From Larix kaempferi (lineage: Eukaryota; Streptophyta; Pinopsida; Pinales; Pinaceae), in the NCBI GenBank assembly GCA_027924585.1, contig BSBM01000036.1:2934001-2998000 (forward strand): DNA of 64,000 nucleotides. Direction: 5' to 3'. The position numbers and the translations under genes were made by a program. The notes under the pieces were generated by a model, which did no database searches, was not told the origin of the DNA, and was given only the letters and a program-made list of their open reading frames with translations. Below, one piece after another: positions 11,693 to 22,671 of this stretch; within the stretch, counting starts at the first letter, position 1, and the number at the start of each line of letters is the position of its first letter.

Positions 11693-11931
11693 AAATCGGA
11701 AATAGATACACATATATTATAACTCAGCATGATATACAATTCTAATCTAATTATATCAAGTGTTTTTAATCTACAACTTCAAAGAAGATAGCTTGGATGA
11801 TATCGGTGTGGATATGAGCAAATGATACATTAAAATAGAGGTAAGGTCCCTATTTCAAACCCTTCACATGACATTCAATTACATTAAGTTTGAAATGGTC
11901 GTGAAGCTTAGGTGTCTCATAAAATAAGATG

Positions 11932-11933
<2 letters not shown>

Positions 11934-11976
<43 letters not shown>
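11934..11976. repeat. (AT)n microsatellite
   Basis: About 43 bases of alternating A and T. It has no coding meaning; open frames that run through it are artefacts. Confidence 0.95.
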
Positions 11977-11979
<3 letters not shown>

Positions 11980-12301
11980 GAATTTAATCTGCCTCCACTC
12001 TTTATGCACTTGTTGATCGATGTTCAATTGAATCAAGGGTACCATGGTATGTTATTTCAATGCATGTGGTTTATCGTCTCTAGAAATGTGGATTGGATCT
12101 ACATTTTCTTCTTCATCCCTTGCTCTCTAAGTTTTGCATTACCAAAGTCAGCTATGGGGCATACTCTATTTGTGATTCTAAAGAGAATTGGTGAGGAGTG
12201 AAATATAATTTTGGTGAAATGTATCTATGCAATTCTCAAAAGAATTCTTACCTACCTCCTTCTTCTCTCGAGGCTCTCCAGGTTAGAAATGGCTCATTAT
12301 T

Positions 12302-12379
12302 GTAGAAGTGATGGGTATATTTTGTGTGATTAGGATAAGGGTAGAAGTGTTGGGTATATTTTGTTTGATTAGGCTAAGG
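12302..12379 (+). repeat. 39-bp tandem duplication
   Basis: Units 12302-12340 and 12341-12379 both begin gtagaagtg-tgggtatatt and end ttag--taagg; a third partial unit starts at 12380. Non-coding. Confidence 0.8.
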
Positions 12380-13228
12380 GTAGAAGAAGTGTAAATTGAT
12401 GTGAACATTGGATAAAAAAGGATCAAAAATTTGTGGTGACTTTGACCTTACAATGGAGTCACTAGCATGAGGAGTGAGGGGGGTATTGTTTATGGAAATG
12501 TAAGAGCAAGATTGGTATTTTTTTGAGACAATGATGCAACTAAGGATGCTTCAATATATGTAGTGGGAAATTAGGGTTTTTATGTATATTTATAGAATCG
12601 AATTTATGGAATTGGATTTGAAACTGGACTTGGTGATCTTATTGGTGTCATGTATTTCTTGTTTTCTCAACCTCTCTTGGGAGGTTATTCAATCCCCTCT
12701 CTATCAATTTTTCCATCAAATATGGATTCCTCCTCCCATGGCTTATTAAGTCCCAAGGATGAAAGCATGGAGGACTAGTGTTATCCCAAGCCAAAATTGG
12801 AGGTCATTAGGATGACACTTTCTTGTGCACTAATCAAACAAGGACATGCAACACGAGGATTTTAACATGGAAACCCACATGACAAAAGATGCCCTACATG
12901 GACCAAAATTTGTAACTCTTTGCACTTTGTGATGTTTTGTTACTTGTTAAGTTATTATTGAGTTAGTTTGTCTAGGGATACGCCTGTCATGGTTTGGATA
13001 GATGTAGCAAAGTCTTTTTGGCCAAGAATAGTAAAATTTTCCATGTGGAATGTGGAACTCTCCTCCTTCATTTGTATTACAATGTATTTGGTAAATCCAC
13101 AAATTGTTTCTAATACTATGATATATCCATTTTTGTTAAAAGTAAACAACATTTAAAGAATCCTTGGGAATGCATTTGTGAACATTTTTTTATATTTTTA
13201 TTTGGAATCCATCTATACATCGTCTAAT
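12380..13228. other. No gene seen
   Basis: Unannotated A/T-rich DNA. Short open frames on both strands near 12955-13156 overlap each other and show no recognisable domain. Confidence 0.4.
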
Positions 13229-13460
13229 CACTAGTGAAAAAATGGGTAATTAGTGACCAGGTGACCAAGAAAAAGGTCACCATGTGAAATAAATGAATAA
13301 ACCACCAAAACGTTGGTCACCACAGTGTTTTTAAGTGAAATATGACCAAATTTGAGCAATTTTAAGTGATCACAACTAAAAATGACTAAAATAAATGACT
13401 AATTTAGCCATGGGATAAAAAATATGACTAATTTAGTAATGGGATAAAAAATATGACTAG
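13229..13460 (+). mobile_element. CACTA-like transposon terminus (one end only)
   Basis: The sequence at 13229 reads CACTAGTGAAAAAATGGG, the form of a plant CACTA (En/Spm) terminal inverted repeat. It is followed by subterminal repeats in both directions: gtgacc (twice), ggtcacc (twice) and repeated atgacta units up to about 13460, as is usual for these ends. I did not find the matching inverted end or a transposase in the window, so this is either a fragment or the edge of a non-autonomous copy. The call rests on this terminus alone. Confidence 0.45.
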
Positions 13461-13499
13461 AAATTATAAGTAGTTAATAATTATATCAGATGTCCATCG

Positions 13500-13960
13500 T
13501 TAAAATTTATGAAATTGTATTAATTGTGTTAAAATTTCGTAAATTTTCACATTGCACATGGATTCATAGACCCCCTTTTAAGGGTCTCTGAATCCATCTG
13601 CAGCATTAAAATTATGAAATTGTAATAAAATTTTGTCAAATTCACAATTATCCATTGTTCGAACAATGGGTAATTGTAATTTTGACAATAAAATTTTACA
13701 ATTTCGTAAATTTTAACATTGTACATGGATTCATAGACCCCCTTCACTGAATTCATCTACAACGTTAAAATTTAAAAAATATACAATTATTACAATTTCG
13801 TAAATTTTAACAATCGATAATTGCAATTTTGAGAATGAATTTTTATAATTTCATAAATTTTAATGTTGTGTATGGATTAAAATACCCCCTTCTCTGAATC
13901 CATCTGCAACACGTGTTAACATTTACAAAATTGTAAAAATTCATTCTCAAAATTGCAATT
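13500..13960. repeat. Palindrome-rich three-unit array
   Basis: Three related modules (about 13556-13605, 13722-13768 and 13868-13912) contain atggatt-a followed by a C5 run and later gaat-catct-caac. In the first module the two halves form a stem (atggattcatagacccc against gggtctctgaatccat). Centred on 13660/13661 is a palindrome, ccattgttcgaacaatgg, extended by attat/gtaat arms with one mismatch and then by looser arms rich in aaaattt. Period is about 150-165 bp. It lies just inside the CACTA-like end and may be the body of that element. Confidence 0.6.
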
Positions 13961-14785
13961 TATATCCATTGTTGGTGTTAATACCTGGGTATGCACTCTA
14001 GATTGTCTACCTCTTAACCCCATAACCATTAATTCAACTTTGTTTCCTTCATGGTTATTCCCATGTCCAATCCAATCAAAGCATTCTTTTTCCATTCTGC
14101 CCTATGATATTGTGTTGCTCGGCGTCTTTATTCTGATATTTCAATTATTAGTTTGTAATGCGATGAAGTGGCATACGTTGTTCTTTGTTACATTTTGATT
14201 TTGCAGGTATGGACTTTGGTCAAATTAATTAACTTTGGTTAAATTAAGCGTGATGGTCAATTAAGGCTAAAATTTAATAGCATTATAGAACTGCCAAAAG
14301 CTACACTACCAAATCAAGTCCGCTACCAAACCGCCTGCTAGCACTTCAGAACTGACATAGTTTGTTAGGTTCATCATTGTAACAACTCCTTATGTAATGC
14401 CATTTTTGGGAGACACGTGACTGCAATAAATGAAACCAGGTGGTGAAACATGGATCCAAGTGTTTAGAAATTCCTCAGTTTAACGAATTCATTCAAGTTA
14501 TTTTTCTCATGATTTTTATAGCTTCCGATGTGAGTTTTTGAAGAAATTACCAACAGATCCTTTTGAATATTGTTAATTGCTCAGTAACACTGAAATATTA
14601 TGCACATAGATTCACCTAATTCTCCATAGTAATTGAAATAATCCATTATGTTTGCGCATAGAAGCATTTGCATTGTCAGGTATGAGCCCATTGGGGAAGA
14701 AATTCTTGAGGCATACCCATAGTTCGGAGTCAAATTTAAAAGAGCTGGTTGGTTTTGTCATTGTGAAAATTTATAGGGTCATCAT
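13961..14785. other. No clear gene; upstream edge of decayed frame
   Basis: There is no recognisable feature in most of this stretch. The last 50 bases may belong to the decayed frame at 14786, since readable codons with one TAG extend back to about 14740. Confidence 0.35.
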
Positions 14786-16480
14786 ACAGAGGTATCCAGG
14801 GAGTTTGCAAAAGGGTTTGATGGAAAAATTGTTACTATGGGATATGTCACTTTTCCTGTTTCAAAAAACTATATTTCCATAGCAACCAAACTCCCACAAG
14901 ACGGTGAATAGTGGTTCAAGCTCTAGGATGTTGATATCGCATGGTGTAACCGTTTTCTCCTTGACAAATACAGAAATCTAGATTCGCGAATAGGGATTCC
15001 ACGAGCTTGGCTTAAGCAAGAATACATTAACCTGTTGAAAATGGTACAAAGATATATCACAAGAGAGGGAAGGTATGCCACTTTCCACCACTATCACATG
15101 TGCTTCTTGTTACATTTGGACGGTATTTCAAGGATGAATCTTCCCTTTTATTTCTTAAAGAGTATGTCCAAAATGGCATCTAGGGTTAGAAAGTTTCCTA
15201 AGAGCGAGCATAGTATCTTTCATTAGGGCTTGATTAAGCTACTAATAATTCGGGAACTGAATAAATTCAATAGAAATTGGGACCATTTTGTGTTACACTC
15301 TCAGTTTGGAACCCTAGGAAATAACTATTTTCTATAAGATATTAATAATACTTCCACAAGCTTGAAAATATATGAGGATTGTGGAGGTGTTGGAATCAAT
15401 GTAAAACAAATTTTTGAAAAGGAAGAAGGGAAAATAAGGTTAAGAATTAGAGGGCTTGTAAAGCCACCACCAAAACCTGAAGGTATTCCGTCTCACAAGA
15501 CAAAACATTCAGATGATCCTTTATATGATGAAGAAGAGACTAAAACTCAGAAGAGGAAGTCATAAACCCGCAAGCCCTATTACCTCACAAGACCACATAC
15601 CAAAGCTACAAAAAAATTGAGGCTCAATTCTCGGGAAAACTTAGACCCTTCTCTGAAAGAAAAAAAGGTTATAGATTTGGACAATTTGACGAATCAAGAA
15701 TTCAAGAAAACCATTAAGCCAAGAGTCAAAGCTTCAAATTTAAAGCCTACGCAGACAAAGGAGAGTTCCAGAATTAATAAAAAAAAAGAAGTAATGGAAT
15801 TGGGTTCTATTAAAAAGAATAAGTTTATGGATACAAATGAACAACTTCTAAAACCCAAAGAGGCTTAGGAGAACATTATTGAGGAATCGAATTCATCCAT
15901 GGAAGTAGAGAAGAAGGTGGCTGAAATGTTAACTAATTTGGATAAATCTATTAATGCAATCCCCTGTTCATATCTCATTCGCCCCAATATACCCATGGCT
16001 CATGAAGAAGAACAGAGTACTCAATATGAAGGGTTTGATGGCATTCCAAAAACAGAGATTGTAGTTTCAATATCCCAGGCAAAGAATCAATTGGACGTGA
16101 CACAACCTGAAAATGCATAGCTTCAAGCTAGTCAAAGGATCAAGAAGAATCTAAAGAAATCTAAGCATTTAATTAAAGAATTGAAACAAGAAAATAAGTA
16201 GTTACATGATAGATTGAACAATACCAATAAACAATGGAGTAAGCTGCTTATGAAATACAACAAATTGTGTAGATTTTCTCAGGGGTTAAATAAGGACAAT
16301 GAAAAACTTCTTAGGAAAACAAAGTATTGGAAGAAAGAATGCATACTCGAGAGAAAGAAACATTAGATTAAAAATGATAAATTGGGCATTCTGACTGAAT
16401 TAGGAACCCATGTTCTTCAAGATACATTGTAGAGTCAAAGAGCTGAGCCTTCTCAAAATCAAGGAGCTGAACCAAATTGA
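14786..16480 (+). pseudogene. Decayed single-frame ORF, unknown, with coiled coil
   Basis: A single reading frame can be followed for about 565 codons from 14789 to a final TGA at 16478. It is interrupted by roughly ten stop codons, most of them TAG, but apparently by no frameshift. The N-terminal part looks globular, with segments such as VTMGYVTFPVSKNY, GIPRAWLKQEYINLL, REGRYATFHHYHM and MNLPFYFLKSMSKMASRV. A basic, lysine-rich middle follows (about 15470-15870), then a C-terminal coiled coil (ASQRIKKNLKKSKHLIKEL at about 16130-16190 and onward). I do not recognise a named gene. The style resembles uncharacterised proteins linked to plant LTR elements, and the globular, basic, coiled-coil order parallels the extra frame of element F. 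No LTRs were found around it. Confidence 0.6.
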
Positions 16481-17623
16481 ATGTACCTCCGATGCCACGA
16501 GAATCAAGATGCAGTTTCCAATTTATTGAAGACCAATTATGTTTCTATTGTAGAGTATACAAAGTCTTTTTTCCTCATAATGTCCTAAGTATATCTAAGT
16601 TCGTTTTGAATAATGATTAAAAAGGACTTTTTAGGCATAGTTATGTTTTGTTAAAGACTATTACTGAATAGTTCAAACATACCTAAAGTAAAGACTTGAG
16701 ACATACGTATGGTTTCAGACTTGTTTATTTTGATTATAAAGAAAGCTATTTATTAGTTAAAAGGTAGTTTTGAAACCCTAAAAGATCAAGAAAGTATATG
16801 TAGAAGGATGTAAAGAAGAAAGGGGTTCGATTTTTTAGATTGGCCTGCATATATCCTGGAGAACCTGTAAGTTCTTTTATACAGTAATAGAAATATATGT
16901 TCGTAAATATTTTACAAATGAATACTTTGTGCCCCTTGTTGACTTTATTGCTAATTTCCAATTGAAAGTAATAGTTTGTATGTGCTGCAAAATGGTCTAT
17001 TTTCAATTTAATGACTCTAAGATTTATTGTTCATTGAATTGAAGATGTTATGTTTCTTTCACCATTTCAGACGATAACACTCTTATGAAATGAAATCCAT
17101 AAAGGAATGAATGTCTATCTTATTTTATATGTTAAACTTTTGGATGTAAATCAATGAATAAGTTACCTGTATTGGTGTTGTAAAACCTCTGGATGTATGC
17201 TATATCATTGCCATTTTCTATTTCTTTTCTTAAATCCTTTCAAGACTAATACAATATACAACCTTTAGAAAACTAAAATTGATTTCCAATCTAAACTTAA
17301 ACTCAAATTCCCTAGCTTTTCCCTGTAGCATTCCAATGCAAACCTTAGGGACAACAGTTGGATTTCATCAAATAACTTAATAGAAAGGGAAGAATGCTTC
17401 ATGATATTTAGCTTCCTCCATCTACTTGACTATAGTGTACTCGGTGCTCTAGGTGCAATAACTACACTAGTCAAAACTTGAAGAATCGATTTAATAATAT
17501 ATAGCTATTACATATATTATATTTAATTTGTAATATTAATATATTATAGTTATATATATTAATAGAATCAATATATGTGATATGTTATATATAGGTTAAT
17601 ATTAATATATAGTTTTAAATTCA
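16481..17623. other. No gene seen
   Basis: Non-coding A/T-rich DNA ending in a tract of ata/tat repeats from about 17490 to 17620. No element terminus recognised. Confidence 0.4.
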
Positions 17624-17858
17624 TGCTAGCTCACTTGGTTAAGGTGTGGGTCTCGTCAAGCAAGGATACCCGAGTTCAATTCCCCTTAGGGGTGACTTAG
17701 TTGGGAGGTGACACCCAAAAACCCAGTCAAGTTGAGGCTAGCAAGGTACAGGACAAGTGCGATCCCTAGGTTATTTTGACGTCTTAAATGCCCCTGGTTT
17801 GTGGTTTCTCAGAACACAATTCATTCCCGCAAGCCAGGGAGATTCGAGCAAACAAAAT
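17624..17858 (+). mobile_element. tRNA-derived SINE, plus orientation
   Basis: The head is tRNA-like. It has a pol III A box form (TAGCTCACTTGG at about 17627) and, about 40 bases later, a B box form (GAGTTCAATTCC at about 17672). A non-tRNA body of about 165 bp follows, and it ends at aacaaa next to an (AAT)n stretch, a typical SINE tail. It is too diverged to be a functional tRNA gene. The same sequence occurs in reverse at 17881-18119. Confidence 0.75.
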
Positions 17859-17880
17859 AATAATAATAATGATAATATAG

Positions 17881-18119
17881 TTTTTTTTTGTTTGCTAGGA
17901 TCTCCCAGACTTGCGAGAGTGGCCTTTGCTCTAAGAAACTATGACCTAGGGGAATCTAAGCCGTCAAAATCACTTAGGGATTGCACTCGAACCGGACCAC
18001 ACCAACCCTCAACTGGTTGGATTTTGAGTGTCTCCTCCCAACTAACTTACCCCTAAGGGGAATTAAACCTGGATCGCCCTTCTTACAAGACCCACACCTT
18101 AACCAAATGAGCTAGAGGG
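17881..18119 (-). mobile_element. tRNA-derived SINE, minus orientation
   Basis: Read on the minus strand this copy starts CCCTCTAGCTCATTTGGTTA, has a B box form (GGTTTAATTCC) and matches the body of the 17624 copy to its end at tttgctaggatctcc/gagattcgagcaaa. The two copies meet tail to tail across a spacer of about 22 bases rich in AAT, giving arms of about 235 bp. A transcript through both could fold into a long hairpin. Confidence 0.75.
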
Positions 18120-18179
18120 AATTGACAATACTAATATATAGTTATATAATAACAATGATGATGATGATATATTTTTAAG

Positions 18180-18345
18180 GTCACTGCCAAGTGAGATACC
18201 AACTTGGTGTTTGTGGGACAAGGGACCCCCCTCTATGCAATGATTTAACTGCTAAAGTGTAAATAGGTATACATAACCTACCCCCCTCCATATTTGAACC
18301 TATGGCCTCCTAGAAGGAAACATGTGTTCTTAACTATATGTCATG
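18180..18345 (-). repeat. Possible second SINE-like fragment
   Basis: On the minus strand there is a B-box-like GCCATAGGTTCAAATATGG after a tRNA-like stretch, then about 120 bp ending caccaagttggtatctcact. No convincing A box or second copy was seen, so this is a weak call. Confidence 0.2.
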
Positions 18346-18560
18346 TATAGTTAATATATCAATATACTATATAATGTTAATATAGTATATAATTAATACA
18401 TTAATATACTATATAATATTAATATAATATAATTAATATATGAGTATAATATAAATATGAAACGTTAATATAATATAGTAACTCTATATAATATGGAATA
18501 TATATATATATATATATATAATATATAATTATTGTATGTAATGTATTAATATTAATATTA
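18346..18560. repeat. A/T-only low-complexity tract
   Basis: Alternating tat, aat and ata words with an (AT)n run at about 18497-18521. Open frames over it are meaningless. Confidence 0.85.
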
Positions 18561-19288
18561 ATAAATTTAAAAAAACAAGAATATAAAAAATAAAACAAAT
18601 ATAATAAAAGGAGGGAAAATAAATAAAAACAAGAAAAAATAGGGAATATAGAGAATTTGGAGGGAAGGGTCTTCTTTGAGATAAATGAGGTTTTCATTTG
18701 GGGATATAGATTGATTGGATGTTTGTATGGATAAGCCAAGGAAATATGTGCAAGAGAGATTATCTCTAGATCTAGATTAGATCTGAAGCAAGTCATTGTA
18801 AATCTTCAATGATATGCAAATCAGAGGAATTAAAAGAGGTTATAATATCCAATGAAGTGTGAGCCACCATTTGTGGTTGTTTAAAGACTAGGTCATAAAG
18901 AGATAGTGAGACATGAAGGAGAATCTACCACTCGTTAACTGTTGTTTTGGAGAAGTGGCTCATGGATATCTGAGATATATAAATGGAGACAATGGATTTG
19001 GTGAGACAAAACTTAGCATTGGAAGGTCCTGGTGACATGTATCTGGTGATACAAACCAGAGCATTGGAAGGAAGGCTTGGTAAGGTGGATCTGGTGAGGC
19101 AAAACCTAGACTTACTTATCGTGTGCTTATTGAGCCCATAAGCACACAACTTCATGGTTGAAAACAAGCCCTTTTCATCGTTTGGGTCTAGATCTCACTA
19201 GCATACTGGTGGTAACTTCCTAGCTATTGAGGTGAATTTTAAATGACCGAGCCTTTAATTACATACTAGTTTACAATGTTTTTCTTTT
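18561..19288. repeat. Spacer with short direct repeats
   Basis: Mostly featureless. Between about 18993 and 19115 a unit of type (c/t)tggtga-acaaa-c--agcattggaagg occurs two to three times. No gene seen. Confidence 0.4.
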
Positions 19289-20665
19289 TGTAATATCCCT
19301 CTTTGGGAAATTACTCCATTTTTGGCCAATTTTTGAACCTTGGACTAATGAACCCAAACTTCTCCAAAAGCACCCAATTTATTTCGAATTATGTAAGGAT
19401 GGTATTGGGAGGTATTAATACATCCTAATGAATCTCTGTGACACTTAGGAATTCATTTGAAACATTCAGGGTTTGCATTTCTCAAGGAGGAAGGAAGGGT
19501 AAAAATACTAGGTGAATTCGATGGTTGAAAACACTACTAGTATAGTAACTTTTTGGCTTCGCAAAAATTGTACGGCCTTCCCTATTTTCTGAAATGAGAC
19601 TTGGATTGGATAGAGGACCTCAAGAGAAACCAAAATGCAACATTAAATCAGGTTTTAGGTTCTTCTATAACTCCCATAAAATAGTAGGTTGTGAGACATA
19701 GAAATTGTGAGAAAATGGTTAACAGTGGACATAATATTTGTTGCACAATATTTAATGAAAAATAAAAGGTTATGAACATAAAATTTAGGTCATAAATAGT
19801 ACTTTATATGAATCTTGAAACATAATAAAAAACTAAAAAAAAATCTGATGTCAAACAGATACAAATTCACTCCAAAACACCATTTGAAAATAGGAAGGAA
19901 ACTAGCTCGAACCTTGAGTTTGCTTGGAAATATTACATGAAAGGTATGGTATTTAGAGCCGTGGATCCAATATGCAGTTCATTACAGTGATATACATCAG
20001 AAAAAATAACCATAGATTCAAAATATCATTCCCCACAAACTTTATGCAGCTCTGAGTGCGCCATCACACTTGAGCATGGACATTGAGAGAGTATTGAGAG
20101 AGAGATAGTGGAGAAAGAAGGTAGAATATGAACTCAAACTAAAAGGGGACTCGAACCTACATTAAAATATATCCATTAATCACTATTAAGAGGTACGAAT
20201 GGCCTTATCCAACTTGGACATGTATCTCTCACCTTCGAAATTGGTTCTAAGGCAGGGAGGATGAACATCCACTGTGCAAGGACAAGCTAAGCTCTCCCAA
20301 ATTGCAAAGATGCAAATGAAAAATTACCAAAAGATGCTCTCATTTTTCAACCTCCTATTTTATTAACCCCATATGGACTCATGATTTCTAATTCCCTCCA
20401 AGAGACTTCACTTAACTTGAATTAGTGATACATTCTCTCATGAGAAACTTGTCCACTTATTCCTTGCATTCCTCTTTCCCCCAATTCGAATTGGGAATAT
20501 TGGTTGACCATAACTCCCTCTATGTGCCCTCTTAGTGGCTATTTTTAGTGTTGATATGTCATATGTGTCATAGTTCTACAATCAGTTCTGAATTTGTCAT
20601 ATTTCTCATAGATTCCTTCATCATTGTTGTCATAGGTGCCATGGAATCTAACTACAACTGTCACA

Positions 20666-20955
20666 TGTTAGGATATTTAGAAACTTAGGAGTTAGTTAAG
20701 ATCAACTTGTGTAATATATCTGTTAGGGATAGTGTATTTCTTTAGTATGCATTAGTATGCATTTGTAAATAATTAATCCGATGGTCATGATATGTTTCCG
20801 ACATAGAGTGATCCGACGGCTCAACTTCTCTTAGATCAAACCTAACCTTGATCCGTGGCTTAACACCCAATTGGTCCATGATCTCTATTTAAAGAGCATG
20901 GGGGGTCATTGTTTAGTTGATTGATTATGAGAAGATCATTTGAATATTTCTTTCT
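20666..20955 (+). repeat. Truncated 5' LTR of Copia D
   Basis: It matches the first 290 bases of the 3' LTR at 21842 with few differences and ends abruptly in tttctttct, right before coding sequence. A TATA-like tatttaaa lies near 20886 and its equivalent near 22061 in the 3' LTR. Confidence 0.85.
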
Positions 20956-21759
20956 CAGTCTAAGTATGCTTGTAACCTTCTTCGTCGCTTTCACATGGAA
21001 GATTGTACACCAGCACCTTCTCCCTTCCAGTCTGGAGTCAAACTTTCTGCCACTTGTACTTCACCTGAAGTCGATGCCACCTTGTATCGTCAGCTTGTTG
21101 GTAGTCTCTTATACTTGACTCATTCCCGTCCTGACCTTTCCTTTGCCGTTGTTCGAGTTGCCCGTTATATGCAGACACCTCATGAAAGTCACTGGAAAGC
21201 ATCTAAAAGAATACTTCGATATATTCGAGGTACAGTTCAGTTTGGGATTCATTACAGTACAGGGGGGAAACCTTTGTTTGTTGGTTTCATTGATTCAGAT
21301 TGGGCCCGCGATCCTGATGATCGAAATTCTACTGCAGGTTATGTTTTCATCCTGGGATCTGGACCTATTACTTGGGCTTGTAAGAAACAACAAGCTCTTG
21401 CTCTTTCTTCAGCAGAGGCAGAATATCGAGCAGCCGTCAATGCCAGTCAGGAAGCTTTATGGCTTCGACAGATCCTTTCAGAGTTTGGATTCGAGCAGCA
21501 GCAGCCTACTCCACTTTGGTGAGACAATCAAAGTGCCATCAAGCTTGCCAAAGATCCAGTTCTACATCAACGCAGCAAACACATTGAACTACATATGCAC
21601 TTCATCAGAAATCTTGTTCATGATCAGGTTCTTGAAGTGTTCTTTTTCCCTACAGATGATCAAGTTGCAGACATCTTCACCAAGTCTCTTACAGAAGCGA
21701 AGTTTTCTAAACTTTGATCTATGTTAGGAGTTCAGGAACTTGTCATTAAGGGGGGATAG
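20956..21759 (+). pseudogene. Copia RT C-terminus and RNase H fragment (D)
   Basis: The frame opens at the deletion junction with QSKYA and runs to TAG at 21757-21759. It holds the end of reverse transcriptase (MEDCTPAPSPFQSGVKL, RQLVGSLLYLTHSRPDLSFA) and RNase H (FIDSDWARDPDDRNSTAGYV, LSSAEAEYRAAV, and later DQVADIFTKSL). Two in-frame TGA codons break it: 21520-21522, where LWCDNQSA is expected, and near 21716 just before SMLGVQELV. Both fit single substitutions. There is no start codon of its own and no catalytic RT core, so it cannot work. Confidence 0.9.
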
Positions 21760-21841
21760 GCTCTAATGCCACCTTCCTTCTCCTAATAGTGTCACTTTTG
21801 TAAATCCTTCAATCCTATCCCAAGTTGTTCTTAAGGGGGGA

Positions 21842-22277
21842 TGTTAGGATATTTAGACACTTAGGAGTTAGTTAAGATCAACTTGTGTAATATATCCGTT
21901 AGGGATAGTGTGTTTCTTTAGTATGCATTAGTATGCATTTGTAAATACTTAATCCGATGGTCACGATATGTTTCCGACATAGAGTGATCCGACGGCTCAA
22001 CTTCTCTTAGATCAAACCTAACCTTGATCCGTGGCTTAACACCCGATTGGTCCATGATCTCTATTTAAAGAGCATGGAGGGTCATTGTTTAGTTGATCGA
22101 TTATGAGAAGCTCATTTGTAACTTTCTTTCTTTGCATAATAAATTGTCCCGTAGAAGTGTTTCCCTCAAGAGGGTTTAAACCACGTCAAAACATCGGTGT
22201 GTTGATCTGTGATCTGTTTGTGTGAAGTGGTTGCTCTTGGTGTTCGGTCCTTTGGTAGTACCCTGTGTACCCGAACA
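21842..22277 (+). repeat. 3' LTR of Copia D (436 bp)
   Basis: The LTR begins TGTTAGGATATTTAG and ends CCCGAACA. A purine tract lies immediately before it and the tcaca target duplication immediately after it. Confidence 0.9.
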
Positions 22278-22671
22278 TCACAATCCCTCTTCCTCTTCCT
22301 TGGGAGGTACTCTTCCACTCCAATTCGACCTTCCTAGATTATTGACATGAATATTGCCTCTTCATCTCCCCCAATTATGTTATCCTCCACCTTGGACTCA
22401 AATTGGTGAGAGAATGATGCCATTATAGTGGGGAATCTTTCCACATGTGGGTCCCGCAACCTATTATGTGCCTTCATGATCCAATGCCACCTTATTTTAT
22501 TTTTTATTATTATTTATTTGACCCATTTAATGTGAATTTGTAAGTCTAAGGTAATTTTGGGTCTTGTAGCTCCCTTATTCCAAATTTTGATGCTTCCACC
22601 CCCAACCTAGGGAACTAGTAAGTCAGTGGAATTTTTCCTCCTTGATAGTTTATTTGGATGGGGACATTACA

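Larger units (their letters stand above)
20666..22277 (+). mobile_element. Copia element D, internally deleted
   Basis: Copia element on the plus strand with perfect 5-bp target duplications tcaca at 20661-20665 and 22278-22282. A truncated 5' LTR (20666-20955) is joined directly to the C-terminal part of reverse transcriptase. RNase H, a polypurine tract (aagggggga, 21833-21841) and a complete 436-bp 3' LTR follow. About 146 bp of the 5' LTR, the primer site, gag, protease, integrase and most of reverse transcriptase are missing. Confidence 0.9.
19289..22671 (-). repeat. LTR of E (3' LTR on minus strand), holding Copia D
   Basis: The LTR starts TGTAATATCCC and ends GGGGACATTACA. It matches the solo LTR at 7554 and the start of the LTR at 25917 (tgtaatatccctcttt, then attactccatttt-gacaattttt-aaccttggacta). 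The insertion of D at 20666-22282 explains its extra length. Confidence 0.75.

Noticed and set aside
17624-17690. Functional tRNA gene
   Set aside because: A and B box forms are present but the body continues as a SINE, and acceptor and anticodon arms do not pair convincingly.
17757-18056. 99-codon open frame
   Set aside because: It crosses the inverted SINE pair and is explained by it.
18419-18796. 125-codon open frame
   Set aside because: Made of A/T low-complexity DNA, giving Ile/Tyr/Leu runs; no coding signal.
19289-20665. Host gene or promoter duplicated at 7554
   Set aside because: TG...CA ends, primer site next to the 25917 copy and consistent length identify it as an LTR.
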